From: Ketobacter sp.
Lineage (GTDB): Bacteria; Pseudomonadota; Gammaproteobacteria; Pseudomonadales; Ketobacteraceae
DNA: 64,000 nt
NCBI RefSeq assembly: GCF_003671495.1
Contig: NZ_RCHN01000020.1
Coordinates: forward strand, 124,001 to 188,000
Reading direction: 5' to 3'
Shown: positions 1 through 8,388 of the stretch, in pieces
How the letters are laid out: the number at the start of each line of letters is the position of its first letter
Numbering within the stretch: the stretch's first letter is position 1
Made by a program: the position numbers and the translations under genes
Notes under the pieces: generated by a model
Told to the model about the DNA's origin: nothing
The model's input: only the letters and a program-made list of their open reading frames with translations
Databases searched by the model: none

Positions 1-74
1 GTTATTTCGATCCCAGTGGCAATATGAATCCGGGAAAACTGTTACCTGAGGACCCCAGTCATGACGGCCATTGA
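1..74 (+). CDS. FAD-linked oxidase, C-terminal end (partial; 5' end outside window)
   Basis: An open frame runs in from the left edge (frame 3) and stops at TGA 72-74. The last 23 residues contain the motif FDPSGNMNPGKLLP. A D-P-x-x-x-x-N-P-G-K tail of this kind closes FAD-binding oxidases of the GlcD / alkyl-dihydroxyacetonephosphate-synthase family. The stop lies 14 bases inside glpD, so the two genes are probably translationally coupled. With only the tail visible the substrate cannot be named. The company of glpD and a sugar/polyol kinase makes an alkyl-DHAP-synthase-like oxidase the best guess. Confidence 0.6.
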   Translation, partial: YFDPSGNMNPGKLLPEDPSHDGH

Positions 75-1680
75 TCGACAAGGCACCTGGCAACAGATTC
101 AACAGCGTGCCCAACCCTGGGATCTGGTGATTGTCGGTGGCGGCATCACCGGTGCCGGCATTTTACGGGAGGCGGCGCGCCTGGGGCTGCAGTGCCTGTT
201 GCTGGAACAGCAGGATTTTGTCTGGGGCACCTCCAGTCGCTCCTCCAAGATGGTACACGGCGGATTGCGCTATATCGCCCAGGGTGACATCGCACTGACC
301 CGCCACTCGGTGCAGGAACGGGAGCGGCTGATCGCAGAAGCACCCGGGCTGGTGGAACGGCTGGGTTACCTGTTCCCGATCCGCAAAGGCCAGATCCCGG
401 GAAAATTGTTGTTCAACAGCCTGCTCAAGGTGTACGACACGCTGGCGGGCATCAAAACCCAACAATATTTCAACGCCAAAGCACTGCTGACCCGGGTGCC
501 GGGCCTGAATCCGGAACAACTGAAAGGCGCCAGCTACTACACCGATGCCATCACCGACGACGCCAGGCTGGTGCTGCGGGTTCTGCATGAAGCCCTTCAC
601 GAAGGCGGACTGGCCTTGAATTATTGCCGGGCCGAATCCTTACTGTTTGACAGCAACCATGATGTCAACGGCGTGCTGGTGACCAACCAGGTCGATGGCG
701 AACAACAGGAGGTGAAAGCGCGGGTGGTGATCAACGCCACTGGCGCCTGGGTGGACCATCTACGGGAGCCGGTGGCACAAGAGCGCACCATCCGCCCACT
801 GCGCGGCAGCCATATCATCATCCCCCACGAATTGGCCCCGGTCGCCGATGCCCTCACCCTGTTTCACCCCCAGGATAAACGGGCGGTGTTCATCTTCCCC
901 TGGGAAAACACCACGGTGATCGGCACCACCGATCTGGATCATGATGCCGACCTCAACTCGGAACCGGCAATCACCAGTGCCGAGGTGGACTATCTTCTGC
1001 ACTTGGCACAACAACAGTTCCCCCTTGCCGGAATTAATCGCGCCGCCATCCTGTCCACCTTTGCCGGCGTGCGGCCGGTAATCAGCAAGGATCGAAATAA
1101 AGCACCATCCAAAGAAAAGCGCGATCACCAGGTGTGGGTGAACCAAGGCTTGGTGAGTGTCAGCGGCGGCAAGTTAACAACCTTTCGCCTGATCGCACTG
1201 GACACCCTGAAAGCCGCAGCCCCCCTATTGGGAGCCGACATCAAATCCCTGATTCACGGTGGCAACAGCATCATCACCCCGCCAACCCTTACCCCAGCGG
1301 AACTGAGTACCATGGGATCTGCACCGCAACCGCCCCTGGCCCCGGAACAGGCCGCCCGCCTGCTTGGGTGCTATGGCGATCGGGCCGGGGACATCGTACA
1401 GCTTGCCCGCGACGGTGAGCTGACCCCCATTCCCCCCACCCGCTTCTGCCTGGCAGAACTGCGCTGGTGCGCCCGCGAGGAAAGCGTGGTTAACCTGGAC
1501 GATCTGCTGCTGCGCCGCACCCGCCTGGGCCTGTTACTGAAAAGCGGAGGTGAAGCCCTGTTTGGCCCATTGCAGACGATTTGCCGTGATGAGCTGGGCT
1601 GGGATGAGGCCCAGTGGCAACGCCAGCTGCAACGCTACCGCAACCTGTGGCAGCAGCACTATTCGGTACCGGATGCCTGA
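61..1680 (+). CDS. glpD: aerobic glycerol-3-phosphate dehydrogenase/oxidase, FAD-dependent
   Basis: The 539-residue protein oxidises sn-glycerol-3-phosphate to dihydroxyacetone phosphate and passes electrons to the quinone pool; it acts as a peripheral inner-membrane flavoprotein. The N-terminal Rossmann motif is visible as VIVGGGITGAGILREAA (about residues 23-39), followed by the GlpD signature GTSSRSSKMVHGGLRYI (about 56-72) and, further on, FIFPWENTTVIGTTDLDH and VSGGKLTTFR. Length matches the family. The start at 61 lies inside the preceding oxidase frame and the stop overlaps the next start by one base, so this is the middle gene of a tight operon. The neighbouring kinase could feed it glycerol-3-phosphate. 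The family assignment is firm; whether this copy is the main catabolic GlpD or a paralogue tied to the flanking oxidase cannot be told here. Confidence 0.9.
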   Translation: MTAIDRQGTWQQIQQRAQPWDLVIVGGGITGAGILREAARLGLQCLLLEQQDFVWGTSSRSSKMVHGGLRYIAQGDIALTRHSVQERERLIAEAPGLVERLGYLFPIRKGQIPGKLLFNSLLKVYDTLAGIKTQQYFNAKALLTRVPGLNPEQLKGASYYTDAITDDARLVLRVLHEALHEGGLALNYCRAESLLFDSNHDVNGVLVTNQVDGEQQEVKARVVINATGAWVDHLREPVAQERTIRPLRGSHIIIPHELAPVADALTLFHPQDKRAVFIFPWENTTVIGTTDLDHDADLNSEPAITSAEVDYLLHLAQQQFPLAGINRAAILSTFAGVRPVISKDRNKAPSKEKRDHQVWVNQGLVSVSGGKLTTFRLIALDTLKAAAPLLGADIKSLIHGGNSIITPPTLTPAELSTMGSAPQPPLAPEQAARLLGCYGDRAGDIVQLARDGELTPIPPTRFCLAELRWCAREESVVNLDDLLLRRTRLGLLLKSGGEALFGPLQTICRDELGWDEAQWQRQLQRYRNLWQQHYSVPDA

Positions 1681-3230
1681 TGGATAAAACCCTTCTCGCC
1701 ATCGATAACGGCACCCAGAGTATCCGGGCCCTGTTGTTCAGCCTGGAGGGCGAGCTGCTCGCCAAAAGCAAAGTGGACATCGAAGCCTACTACTCCGACC
1801 AACCCGGCTGGGCAGAACAGGACCCGGACTATTTCTGGAATAAACTCTGCGCAGCCTGCCAGGGCTTGTGGTCAAACAACAACGTGGATCGCGCCGCCAT
1901 CGCCAGCATCGCGCTGACCACGCAACGCTCCACCGTGGTCAACCTGGACCGGCAGGGCAAGCCCCTGCGCCCGGCCATGGTGTGGCTGGATCAACGGCAC
2001 CTGGAACAGGTGCCTAAGCTGAAAGGACCCTGGCGCTACCTGATCAAAGCGGCCGGTGGCGAAGACATTCTGAATTACTATCGATCCCAGGCGGAACGCA
2101 ACTGGATCGCCCATCACCAACCGGACATCTGGCAGGCCACGGACAAATTCCTGCTGCTGTCGGGCTACCTGAACCACAAGCTCTGCGGTCGCTATGCCGA
2201 TTCAACCGCCAGCCAAGTGGGTTATCTGCCCTTTGATTTCAAACAGCATCGCTGGTGCAGTTCCTTCGACTGGCGTTGGCAGGCGTTGACCGTCAAACCC
2301 CGCCAACTGCCATCACTGCACCTGCCAGGTAGCGTCATCGGCCGCATCTCCAAAGCCGCCTCCGATGCCACCGGTCTGCCCTGTGGGTTGCCCCTGGTGG
2401 CAGCCGGTAGCGACAAAGCCTGCGAGGTCATCGGTTCCGGTGCGTTATCCCCGGCCATCGGCCATATCAGTTACGGCACCACAGCCACCTTCAACACCAC
2501 CAGCCCACGCTATTTCGAAACCACCCCCATGCTGCCGCCCTACCCGGCAGCCATCCCCCGGCATTACAGTACCGAAGTGATCGTGCACCGGGGTTACTGG
2601 ATGGTGAACTGGTTCAAGCGGGAGTTTGCGCGGGAGGAAATATCCCAGGCGGCCGAGCTGGGAGTGGCCGTGGAAACCTTGTTCGAGCCATTGCTGGCGT
2701 CGGTACCCGCCGGGTCCATGGGATTGACATTACAGCCGTACTGGTCGCCTGGATTACGCATACCCGGGCCGGAAGCCAAAGGCGCCATAATCGGCTTTGG
2801 CGATGTGCACACCCGCGCTCACCTGTACCGCGCCATCGTGGAAGGTATCGCCTACGCCCTCCGCGAAGGCAAAGAGCGGGTGGAAAAGCAAAGTCGCAAA
2901 AACATTCACACCCTGATGGTGTCCGGAGGCGGCTCACAAAGCGACGGCGTGATGCAGATTACGGCAGACATTTTCGGCATGGAGGCAACGCGCCCACACA
3001 CCTATGAAACCTCCGGACTGGGCGCCGCGATCAATGGTGCAATTGGCGCCGGACTGTTCGATGACCATCGCCATGCCATAGAAGCCATGACCCACCGCGG
3101 CAGAGCGTTCACACCCCAACCACAAAACCAAAAACTGTACGACCAGCTGTTCAAAGAGGTGTACACACCACTGTACGAACGATTGAAGCCTTTGTATCAA
3201 TCCATCCGCCGCATTGTCGGCTACCCGTAG
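1680..3230 (+). CDS. FGGY-family carbohydrate (glycerol-like) kinase
   Basis: This is a 516-residue ATP-dependent kinase of the FGGY family. The start chosen is ATG 1680, whose A is the last base of the glpD stop (TGATG), giving MDKTLLAIDNGTQSIRALLF, a typical FGGY N-terminal phosphate loop. An in-frame start 66 bases upstream would lie inside glpD and add an unrelated 22 residues. Other marks are QPGWAEQDPDYFW (about 41-53), AAGSDKACEVIGSG with the likely catalytic Asp, and the C-terminal ATP-site segment VSGGGSQSDGVMQITADIFG. The sequence at 82-84 is Q-R-S, where glycerol kinase normally has Q-R-E, so glycerol need not be the substrate. Its 3' end overlaps the convergent HD-GYP gene by 10 bases. 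Glycerol, dihydroxyacetone or another polyol are possible substrates. Confidence 0.82.
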   Translation: MDKTLLAIDNGTQSIRALLFSLEGELLAKSKVDIEAYYSDQPGWAEQDPDYFWNKLCAACQGLWSNNNVDRAAIASIALTTQRSTVVNLDRQGKPLRPAMVWLDQRHLEQVPKLKGPWRYLIKAAGGEDILNYYRSQAERNWIAHHQPDIWQATDKFLLLSGYLNHKLCGRYADSTASQVGYLPFDFKQHRWCSSFDWRWQALTVKPRQLPSLHLPGSVIGRISKAASDATGLPCGLPLVAAGSDKACEVIGSGALSPAIGHISYGTTATFNTTSPRYFETTPMLPPYPAAIPRHYSTEVIVHRGYWMVNWFKREFAREEISQAAELGVAVETLFEPLLASVPAGSMGLTLQPYWSPGLRIPGPEAKGAIIGFGDVHTRAHLYRAIVEGIAYALREGKERVEKQSRKNIHTLMVSGGGSQSDGVMQITADIFGMEATRPHTYETSGLGAAINGAIGAGLFDDHRHAIEAMTHRGRAFTPQPQNQKLYDQLFKEVYTPLYERLKPLYQSIRRIVGYP

Positions 3231-4360
3231 GCGTTCTCTTTGAAGAGCCGCTGGATTTCCAACACTTGGTCTTCATTGTCCACCAGGGCCTGGACGCATT
3301 CTGCATCCAGCTGCACGCCGGCCAGCTCGTTCAGTTTGTCAAAAGCAGCCCGATTGCTCCACGCCTCTTTATAGGGGCGCCGACTGGTCAACGCATCAAA
3401 CACATCCGCCACCGCCACAATCCGAGCCTCCAAGGGTATGGCACTCCCCACCAGGCGATCCGGATAACCGCTGCCATTCCAGGCTTCATGGTGATGCAAG
3501 GCGATGTTCTTCAGCATACCCACCTGCTCCACCCCATCCAGTCCATAATTTTTCAAGAGCTTATCCACCAGCTTGCGGCCCTCTTCCGCATGGGTGCGCA
3601 TTACCTCCTGCTCCTCTTCATTGAGCGGCCCCTCTTTTAGCAGGATACGGTCGGGAATCACCAGCTTGCCCAAATCGTGCAAAGGCGAAAACAACAAAAT
3701 GTTTTCCACATACTGATCATCCAAACCATGCCTGGGGGCAATGCTGTGGGCAATCAGGCGGGAGTAGCGGGACATACGCTCCAGGTGGCCACCGGTCTCG
3801 GGATCTTTGGAATGAGTCAGGTCCAAAGCGGATTTGATGGTGGCCAACAACACCCGCACATTGGTACGCTCATTGTAAATCAACAGCGTGATCATGTGAC
3901 CGATCACATCCAGCTCCGTCAGCACACGCTCCGTGAACACATCCGCCTCATCGCCGTTGAAAAACACGAACCCGAAAAAATGTCCGCCCCACACCATGGG
4001 CAAGGTATAGCTGGAACGAAGCCCTGCATCAAAAATGGCGCGGGTATGTTGGTGTTCTTCACCAAACTGGTTGAACACACTCAGATCGTTGACCACCCTG
4101 GGCAGTCCAGATGCCGCGATCTCACCCAAAGATTGACAATCCGCCAGCCTGGCCTGGTAGTGGGTCAGCGGGCTTTCCTCTTTGCTGCTGTAAACAAAGG
4201 TGCGTAAGTAATCCGTTTCCGGATCATACAACGCCACCGCAACCCGGGTGATGTGCGGCATGTGCCCAGTCATCACCTCGTGCATGAACTGCAGCTTATC
4301 GGACACGGTGTCTACACCCCCAAGGCCCAACCAGGGATCTGTATGCTTGTCTCCAGACAT
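3221..4360 (-). CDS. GAF/HD-GYP domain protein, probable cyclic-di-GMP phosphodiesterase
   Basis: The 379-residue soluble protein has an N-terminal GAF-like sensory region (about 20-175) and a C-terminal HD-GYP domain (about 185-365). The HD pair is seen in SPLHDLGKLVIPDRILLKEG, the central histidines in IALHHHEAWNGSGYPDRLVG (the GYP motif is intact) and the last metal-site stretch in VAVADVFDALTSRRPYKEAW. HD-GYP proteins hydrolyse cyclic-di-GMP to pGpG or GMP at a di- or tri-iron centre. No membrane segment is visible. The gene is divergent from the Cache/PAS sensor at 4509 with 148 bases between them, so the two may share control. The ligand of the GAF domain is unknown. Confidence 0.85.
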   Translation of the reverse strand: MSGDKHTDPWLGLGGVDTVSDKLQFMHEVMTGHMPHITRVAVALYDPETDYLRTFVYSSKEESPLTHYQARLADCQSLGEIAASGLPRVVNDLSVFNQFGEEHQHTRAIFDAGLRSSYTLPMVWGGHFFGFVFFNGDEADVFTERVLTELDVIGHMITLLIYNERTNVRVLLATIKSALDLTHSKDPETGGHLERMSRYSRLIAHSIAPRHGLDDQYVENILLFSPLHDLGKLVIPDRILLKEGPLNEEEQEVMRTHAEEGRKLVDKLLKNYGLDGVEQVGMLKNIALHHHEAWNGSGYPDRLVGSAIPLEARIVAVADVFDALTSRRPYKEAWSNRAAFDKLNELAGVQLDAECVQALVDNEDQVLEIQRLFKENAYG

Positions 4361-4508
4361 AACGACCTCACCATTTCATACCGGTTTAACATTCATCCTT
4401 AATGCAAACTGGCGTCAATGCAAGTTGAAAGCCGTCCATTTAGTTGACTCAAGACAGAGATTCCTGAATTTCTTAAAAATTTTATAAGCACTGGGGTATA
4501 CTGCGGGC

Positions 4509-6434
4509 ATGAACCAGCATGAGCGCTCAACGGATTTGAATAGCTCCCGTAAACCCTCTGTCGACCGGAGTTCCCAGCCCCCAATGCACTGGCCCAGCAG
4601 TCTGCGTTTCAAGCTCGCGATCGGCCTGTTCGTTTTGTTTTTGGTGCTGATTGCATCCAACCTCTGGCTGATCTGGTACCGGGGGCTGCCGTTGCTCGTT
4701 CAACAGCACAAGGACCTACAGCGGCAGATCGGCGAAAACATCGTCACAGAGCTCAGCGTGCAGTTTCTGCAGGCGGAAACCCTCACCAAAGACATCGCCA
4801 ACCTGATGGAAACTGTCACGGACGACTATGATGGGATGCGGGACGTCATTCCCAAATTGCTGGATCTGGAATCGTTGCGGGGCGTGATCGCAGGGGGCGG
4901 CATCTGGCCTGAGCCCTTCAGGGTGGACGCTAATCAGGAACGGGCCAGTCTGTTCTGGGGGCGCACAGCCGACAACAACCTGACCTTTTTTGATGACTAC
5001 AATCGGGCAGAAGGCCCCGGCTACCACCACGAGGAATGGTATGTGCCCGCCACCTACCTGGACGATGGCAATGCCTACTGGTCCCGCTCCTATACCGACC
5101 CCTATTCGCTGCAACCCATGGTTACCTGCTCCGTGCCGATCTACCAAGGCCTCGCATTACAGGGCGTTGCCACCGTCGACCTGAAGCTGGAAGGGTTAAC
5201 CAACCTGGTGGCGGAACGCATTGGCGAACGTCGTGGTTACGCCTTTGTCATTGATCGCAACAACAAGTTTATTTCGTTTCCGGACCCGGCCATGGTAGTC
5301 ACCGCCCGCCAGGATCAGCGCAACCGGGTCTTCACCGATTTCATATACATCGACGAACTGGCCACTCAGTTGCCGGTGTTTCGGCCAGTGGCAGACCGGC
5401 TAAATTTTCTCAGCCATCAGTCCTCTACCATCGTCAATCGCGACGCAGAGCAGATCAAGGATACGGCAAAGCAGATTGCAGAGCGCAGCTACCAGATTGG
5501 CCTGCCGGAAGCCCGCCTCATCGCCCATAATCTTTTCCGCAACAGCGATCGCAAGATTCGCGTGCTGGACAACTTTGAAACGGAAGATGACATTCTGCTC
5601 CACGGACACAGCAACGTCACTGTCTACACGATGCCCCACACGCACTGGAAAGTCGTCACGGTGTTTCCTGTTCAGGATTCGGTGCAAGCTGCATTGAATA
5701 TCAGCCAGTCCGTCACCTTGGGTTCCATCACCATCATTGTAATATGGGGAACAGCCTGTGCTGTGTTTTTATGGAACGTGTTGTTTTCCCGCCTGCAGGA
5801 CATGACCGCCAGAATCCGTCAGTCGGCACAGGATGGCCGGGAATTGCCCCTTGACCTCGGCCCCAACGACGAACTGGGACAACTGGCCCAGTGGTACAAC
5901 CATCGCACCCGTCAACTCAATCAGGCACTCAAATCGGCGGAGGTGAGCACCCAGAACCTGAAGCGGGAAAACAACGAACACAAGACCACCGCCAAACTGC
6001 TGGAACGCAGCCTGTCAATGCAGCGAGCCATTCTGGACAGCGCCAACCTGGCGGTGATCACCATGGATAAGGAAGGCCGCATCCAGAATTGCAACAGTGG
6101 CGCCATTCGCTTGCTGGGCTTCAAAGAACACGAATTGGCGGGGCGCACGTTCCCCCACTGCCTGATCGACCGGGTGCAACTGGAGGCGTTCCAGAGCGCC
6201 ATCCAGCAACGTTACGATGTCACCATCAGCGGCTTCCGGCTGTTCACCACCGCGCTGGAACAAGGTGAGGATCAGGACAACCAGTGGCTCTTCACCTGCA
6301 GAGACGGAACTCTGTGCCGAGTCAAGCTCTCCATTACCGCGGTCATCAACCAACAGCATGTCATTGAGGGTTGGCTGGCGGTGATCGCAGCGCTGCCTGA
6401 TCCCACCGAAAACGAACCATCCGCTGGCGCTTGA
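4509..6434 (+). CDS. membrane sensor protein, Cache-like/HAMP/PAS, no output domain
   Basis: The protein has 641 residues. A first membrane helix (about 35-58) is followed by a periplasmic region of roughly 340 residues that resembles a double Cache sensor (e.g. FDDYNRAEGPGYHHEEWY, and WSRSYTDPYSLQPMVTCSVPI typical of Cache folds). A second helix at about 398-425 leads to a HAMP-like linker, a short coiled coil and one PAS domain (about 500-635: ILDSANLAVITMDKEGRIQN). The chain stops directly after the PAS, with no kinase, GGDEF, EAL or methyl-accepting domain. A TATACT hexamer at 4497-4502 sits only six bases before the ATG, so the mRNA would be leaderless or the true start is the ATG at 4584. 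Its signal must pass to another protein; the divergent HD-GYP gene is a candidate. Confidence 0.75.
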   Translation: MNQHERSTDLNSSRKPSVDRSSQPPMHWPSSLRFKLAIGLFVLFLVLIASNLWLIWYRGLPLLVQQHKDLQRQIGENIVTELSVQFLQAETLTKDIANLMETVTDDYDGMRDVIPKLLDLESLRGVIAGGGIWPEPFRVDANQERASLFWGRTADNNLTFFDDYNRAEGPGYHHEEWYVPATYLDDGNAYWSRSYTDPYSLQPMVTCSVPIYQGLALQGVATVDLKLEGLTNLVAERIGERRGYAFVIDRNNKFISFPDPAMVVTARQDQRNRVFTDFIYIDELATQLPVFRPVADRLNFLSHQSSTIVNRDAEQIKDTAKQIAERSYQIGLPEARLIAHNLFRNSDRKIRVLDNFETEDDILLHGHSNVTVYTMPHTHWKVVTVFPVQDSVQAALNISQSVTLGSITIIVIWGTACAVFLWNVLFSRLQDMTARIRQSAQDGRELPLDLGPNDELGQLAQWYNHRTRQLNQALKSAEVSTQNLKRENNEHKTTAKLLERSLSMQRAILDSANLAVITMDKEGRIQNCNSGAIRLLGFKEHELAGRTFPHCLIDRVQLEAFQSAIQQRYDVTISGFRLFTTALEQGEDQDNQWLFTCRDGTLCRVKLSITAVINQQHVIEGWLAVIAALPDPTENEPSAGA

Positions 6435-6438
6435 CCCG

Positions 6439-7395
6439 TTAATCGGGGATCACCACCTGGGGACCCAGTGGCACGATTCCCGTGGGGTTGATGGTGCGGT
6501 GACTGCCATAGTAGTGCTGCTTTATATGGTAGAAGTCCACCGTCTCTGCCACCCCGGGCCATTGGTAAAGGCGGCGCAGGTAGGCGGACAGATTCCGGTA
6601 ATCCACAATCCTCCGCAGATTGCATTTGAAATGCCCGAAATATACGGCATCAAAGCGGATCAGCGTGGTGAACAGACGCCAATCGGCCTCGGTTACGGAC
6701 TCGCCCAACAGGAATGGCCGCCCTTCGAGCCGCTGCTCCAGATAATCCAGGGTTTTGAACAACGGTGAGATCGCCTCTTCGTAAGCTTCCTGCCGGGTCG
6801 CAAACCCGGCCCGATAGACGCCGTTGTTCACGGTCTCATAAATAAGATGGTTCAACTGATCGATTTCATCGCGCCAGGGTGCGGGATAGTAATCACCGGG
6901 CTTGGCACCACATTCATCGAAGGCGCTATTGAACATGCGAATAATATCCGCAGATTCATTACTGACGATGGTTTCCGTGTGCTTGTCCCAGAGCACCGGT
7001 ACGGTAACCCGCCCGCTGTACTCCGGGTCCGCCTTCAGATAAAGCTGGTAAAGGTAGGCCAACTGATACACGTCATCGCCATTGGCACCCTGGTCTGGTT
7101 GGAACGTCCAACCCTGATCCAGCATAAGGGGGTTCACCACGGATACCCCGATCATCGTTTCCAGCCCCTTTAAGCGACGAAAAATCAGCGTCCGATGTGC
7201 CCAGGGGCAGGCCAATGACACATACAGGTGATAGCGGCCAGGCTCGGCCTTGAACCCATCACGACCGGACGCGCCCCGGGAACCATCCCGCGTTACCCAG
7301 TTACGGAACTGGGCTGCGGAGCGCTCAAAGCGCCCCTTGGTGGAATCGGTGTCATACCATTGATCGACCCAGCGACCTTCAACCAGCAAACCCAT
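6439..7395 (-). CDS. yqjG: glutathionyl-hydroquinone reductase (omega-class GST-like, YqjG/Ecm4 family)
   Basis: The 318-residue enzyme reduces glutathionyl-hydroquinones, releasing GSSG and the hydroquinone. The catalytic cysteine is in the family motif L-A-C-P-W-A-H-R (Cys about 63), and the C-terminal part shows ESVTEADWRLFTTLIRFDAVYFGHFKCN, the characteristic GHR helix region. The start MGLLVEGRWV at 7395 is preceded by GGAGGG eight bases upstream; an upstream in-frame start would add 19 residues reaching into the DoxX gene. It lies 16 bases downstream of the DoxX gene on the same strand, so the two form an operon for quinone or electrophile detoxification. Confidence 0.9.
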   Translation of the reverse strand: MGLLVEGRWVDQWYDTDSTKGRFERSAAQFRNWVTRDGSRGASGRDGFKAEPGRYHLYVSLACPWAHRTLIFRRLKGLETMIGVSVVNPLMLDQGWTFQPDQGANGDDVYQLAYLYQLYLKADPEYSGRVTVPVLWDKHTETIVSNESADIIRMFNSAFDECGAKPGDYYPAPWRDEIDQLNHLIYETVNNGVYRAGFATRQEAYEEAISPLFKTLDYLEQRLEGRPFLLGESVTEADWRLFTTLIRFDAVYFGHFKCNLRRIVDYRNLSAYLRRLYQWPGVAETVDFYHIKQHYYGSHRTINPTGIVPLGPQVVIPD

Positions 7396-7411
7396 GACGA
7401 TACCCTCCGTT

Positions 7412-7900
7412 TTATTGAGCCAGCACACCGGACAGATGGCGGCTGCGCGCACCGCCGTTCAGTCGACCCACCACCACACGATCCAGGGACCAGGCCCCAC
7501 CACCATTGAACAGCAAGGCCAGCGCGATGGCGAACAGGGACAGCCCGAACTCATAACCGTTGTTGCTCATGAACAAGCCGTGCGGGAGGTGGACAGAGAG
7601 GATGGCTACCAACATGGTCACCGCAAGTACCAGCGCCGCCGGGCGGGTCAACAACCCCACCAGCAGGGCCAGGCCGCCAAAAAACTCCGCGCTGCCCGCA
7701 GCCAGGGCCATCAGGTAACCCGGCTCCAGGCCGATGGAAGCCATCCACTGCCCGGTGCCTTCCAACCCATAGCCACCGAACGCACCGAATAACTTCTGGG
7801 CACCGTGTGCCGCGAAGATGATGCCGGCGGGAACCCGCAGCGCCAGCCCAGCCAAACCGTTGTCCGTTGCGAAAAGAGTATTGATTAAACCTGGTTTCAT
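7412..7900 (-). CDS. DoxX family membrane protein
   Basis: The 162-residue protein has four predicted membrane helices. The DoxX hallmark is visible as ALRVPAGIIFAAHGAQKLFGAFGG near the N-terminus, followed by EFFGGLALLVGLLTRPAALVLAVTMLVAI. DoxX proteins are small inner-membrane proteins often linked to quinone, thiol or oxidative stress. The start is ATG 7900; the upstream in-frame ATG at 7912 would place the Shine-Dalgarno sequence (GGAG) inside the gene. It is the first gene of an operon with glutathionyl-hydroquinone reductase, preceded by the palindrome-rich control region at 7972-8005. Confidence 0.85.
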   Translation of the reverse strand: MKPGLINTLFATDNGLAGLALRVPAGIIFAAHGAQKLFGAFGGYGLEGTGQWMASIGLEPGYLMALAAGSAEFFGGLALLVGLLTRPAALVLAVTMLVAILSVHLPHGLFMSNNGYEFGLSLFAIALALLFNGGGAWSLDRVVVGRLNGGARSRHLSGVLAQ

Positions 7901-7971
7901 GATCGTCTCCAATCTGTTTGTTTTAAGGTTGGAGAGATTATAGGTAACGATTTTTTCGATTAATATTGGAT

Positions 7972-8005
7972 ATATTCGACCATATAAATCGATTTATTCG
8001 AATAT
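7972..8005. promoter_or_regulatory. palindromic operator region upstream of doxX-yqjG
   Basis: Three nested symmetrical elements are packed into 34 bases. Arms ATATTCGA (7972-7979) and TCGAATAT (7998-8005) are exact inverted repeats, and between them ATAAATCGATTTAT (7984-7997) is a perfect 14-base palindrome. On the minus strand a TATAAT hexamer lies about 30 bases further downstream toward doxX, so the element is placed where an activator would bind. A regulator of the LysR or MarR type is an inference; no regulator gene adjoins the operon. Confidence 0.5.
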
Positions 8006-8033
8006 TATTTGGGCGGGTGTGGGAAGCGAGGCA

Positions 8034-8060
8034 CAAAAAAACCTCCACAAAGGGAGGTTT
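8034..8060 (-). terminator. rho-independent terminator after the DUF2788 gene
   Basis: Read on the minus strand, AAACCTCC (8060-8053) pairs perfectly with GGAGGTTT (8046-8039) around a six-base loop, followed by a run of T (the plus strand has seven A at 8034-8040). It lies 27 bases past the stop of the DUF2788 gene. Confidence 0.85.
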
Positions 8061-8087
8061 CTGCAAAATTCGGGATGGCCGCTTGAA

Positions 8088-8291
8088 CTATACATCAATC
8101 ACGATGGTGATCACTTCCTTAGCAATGAAGCCGAAGATCCCTAGGCCAAGGGTCAGGAAGATGGCAAAGGTTCCGAGCTTGCCGGCTTTGGACTCTGCCG
8201 CCAGCTTGTACATGATGAAAAACATATACGCAATCAGACCGGATACGCACACATACAGGGAGACCGCTTCAAACTGCTCTACTGACATCAC
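8088..8291 (-). CDS. small membrane protein, DUF2788 family
   Basis: The 67-residue protein has two hydrophobic segments (about 11-30 and 42-64) separated by a short basic loop (KLAAESKAGKLG). The pattern MSVEQFEAVSLYVCVSGLIAYMFFIMYKL matches the short gammaproteobacterial DUF2788 family as remembered. Function is unknown. The gene is monocistronic, with a consensus-like promoter and an Anr/Fnr-like site upstream and a strong terminator downstream. A second ATG three bases later is an equally good start; GAGG sits seven bases before the first. Confidence 0.75.
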   Translation of the reverse strand: MMSVEQFEAVSLYVCVSGLIAYMFFIMYKLAAESKAGKLGTFAIFLTLGLGIFGFIAKEVITIVIDV

Positions 8292-8341
8292 GCCACCTCG
8301 ACTTCGGAACCTGACACTTCAGGCGTTCATTAGCGTGGCGG

Positions 8342-8370
8342 ACTATACCCACCCAAAAGTGAATAAACAA
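8342..8370 (-). promoter_or_regulatory. sigma-70 promoter of the DUF2788 gene
   Basis: On the minus strand TTGTTT (8370-8365) and TATAGT (8347-8342) are separated by exactly 17 bases. The expected transcription start is near 8335, about 44 bases before the gene. Confidence 0.6.
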
Positions 8371-8388
8371 GTTCTCCCTGATAAAAAA

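Noticed and set aside
7394-7792. 132-codon plus-strand frame across doxX
   Set aside because: Antisense to DoxX and hydroquinone reductase coding; Gln/Arg-rich with no family likeness.
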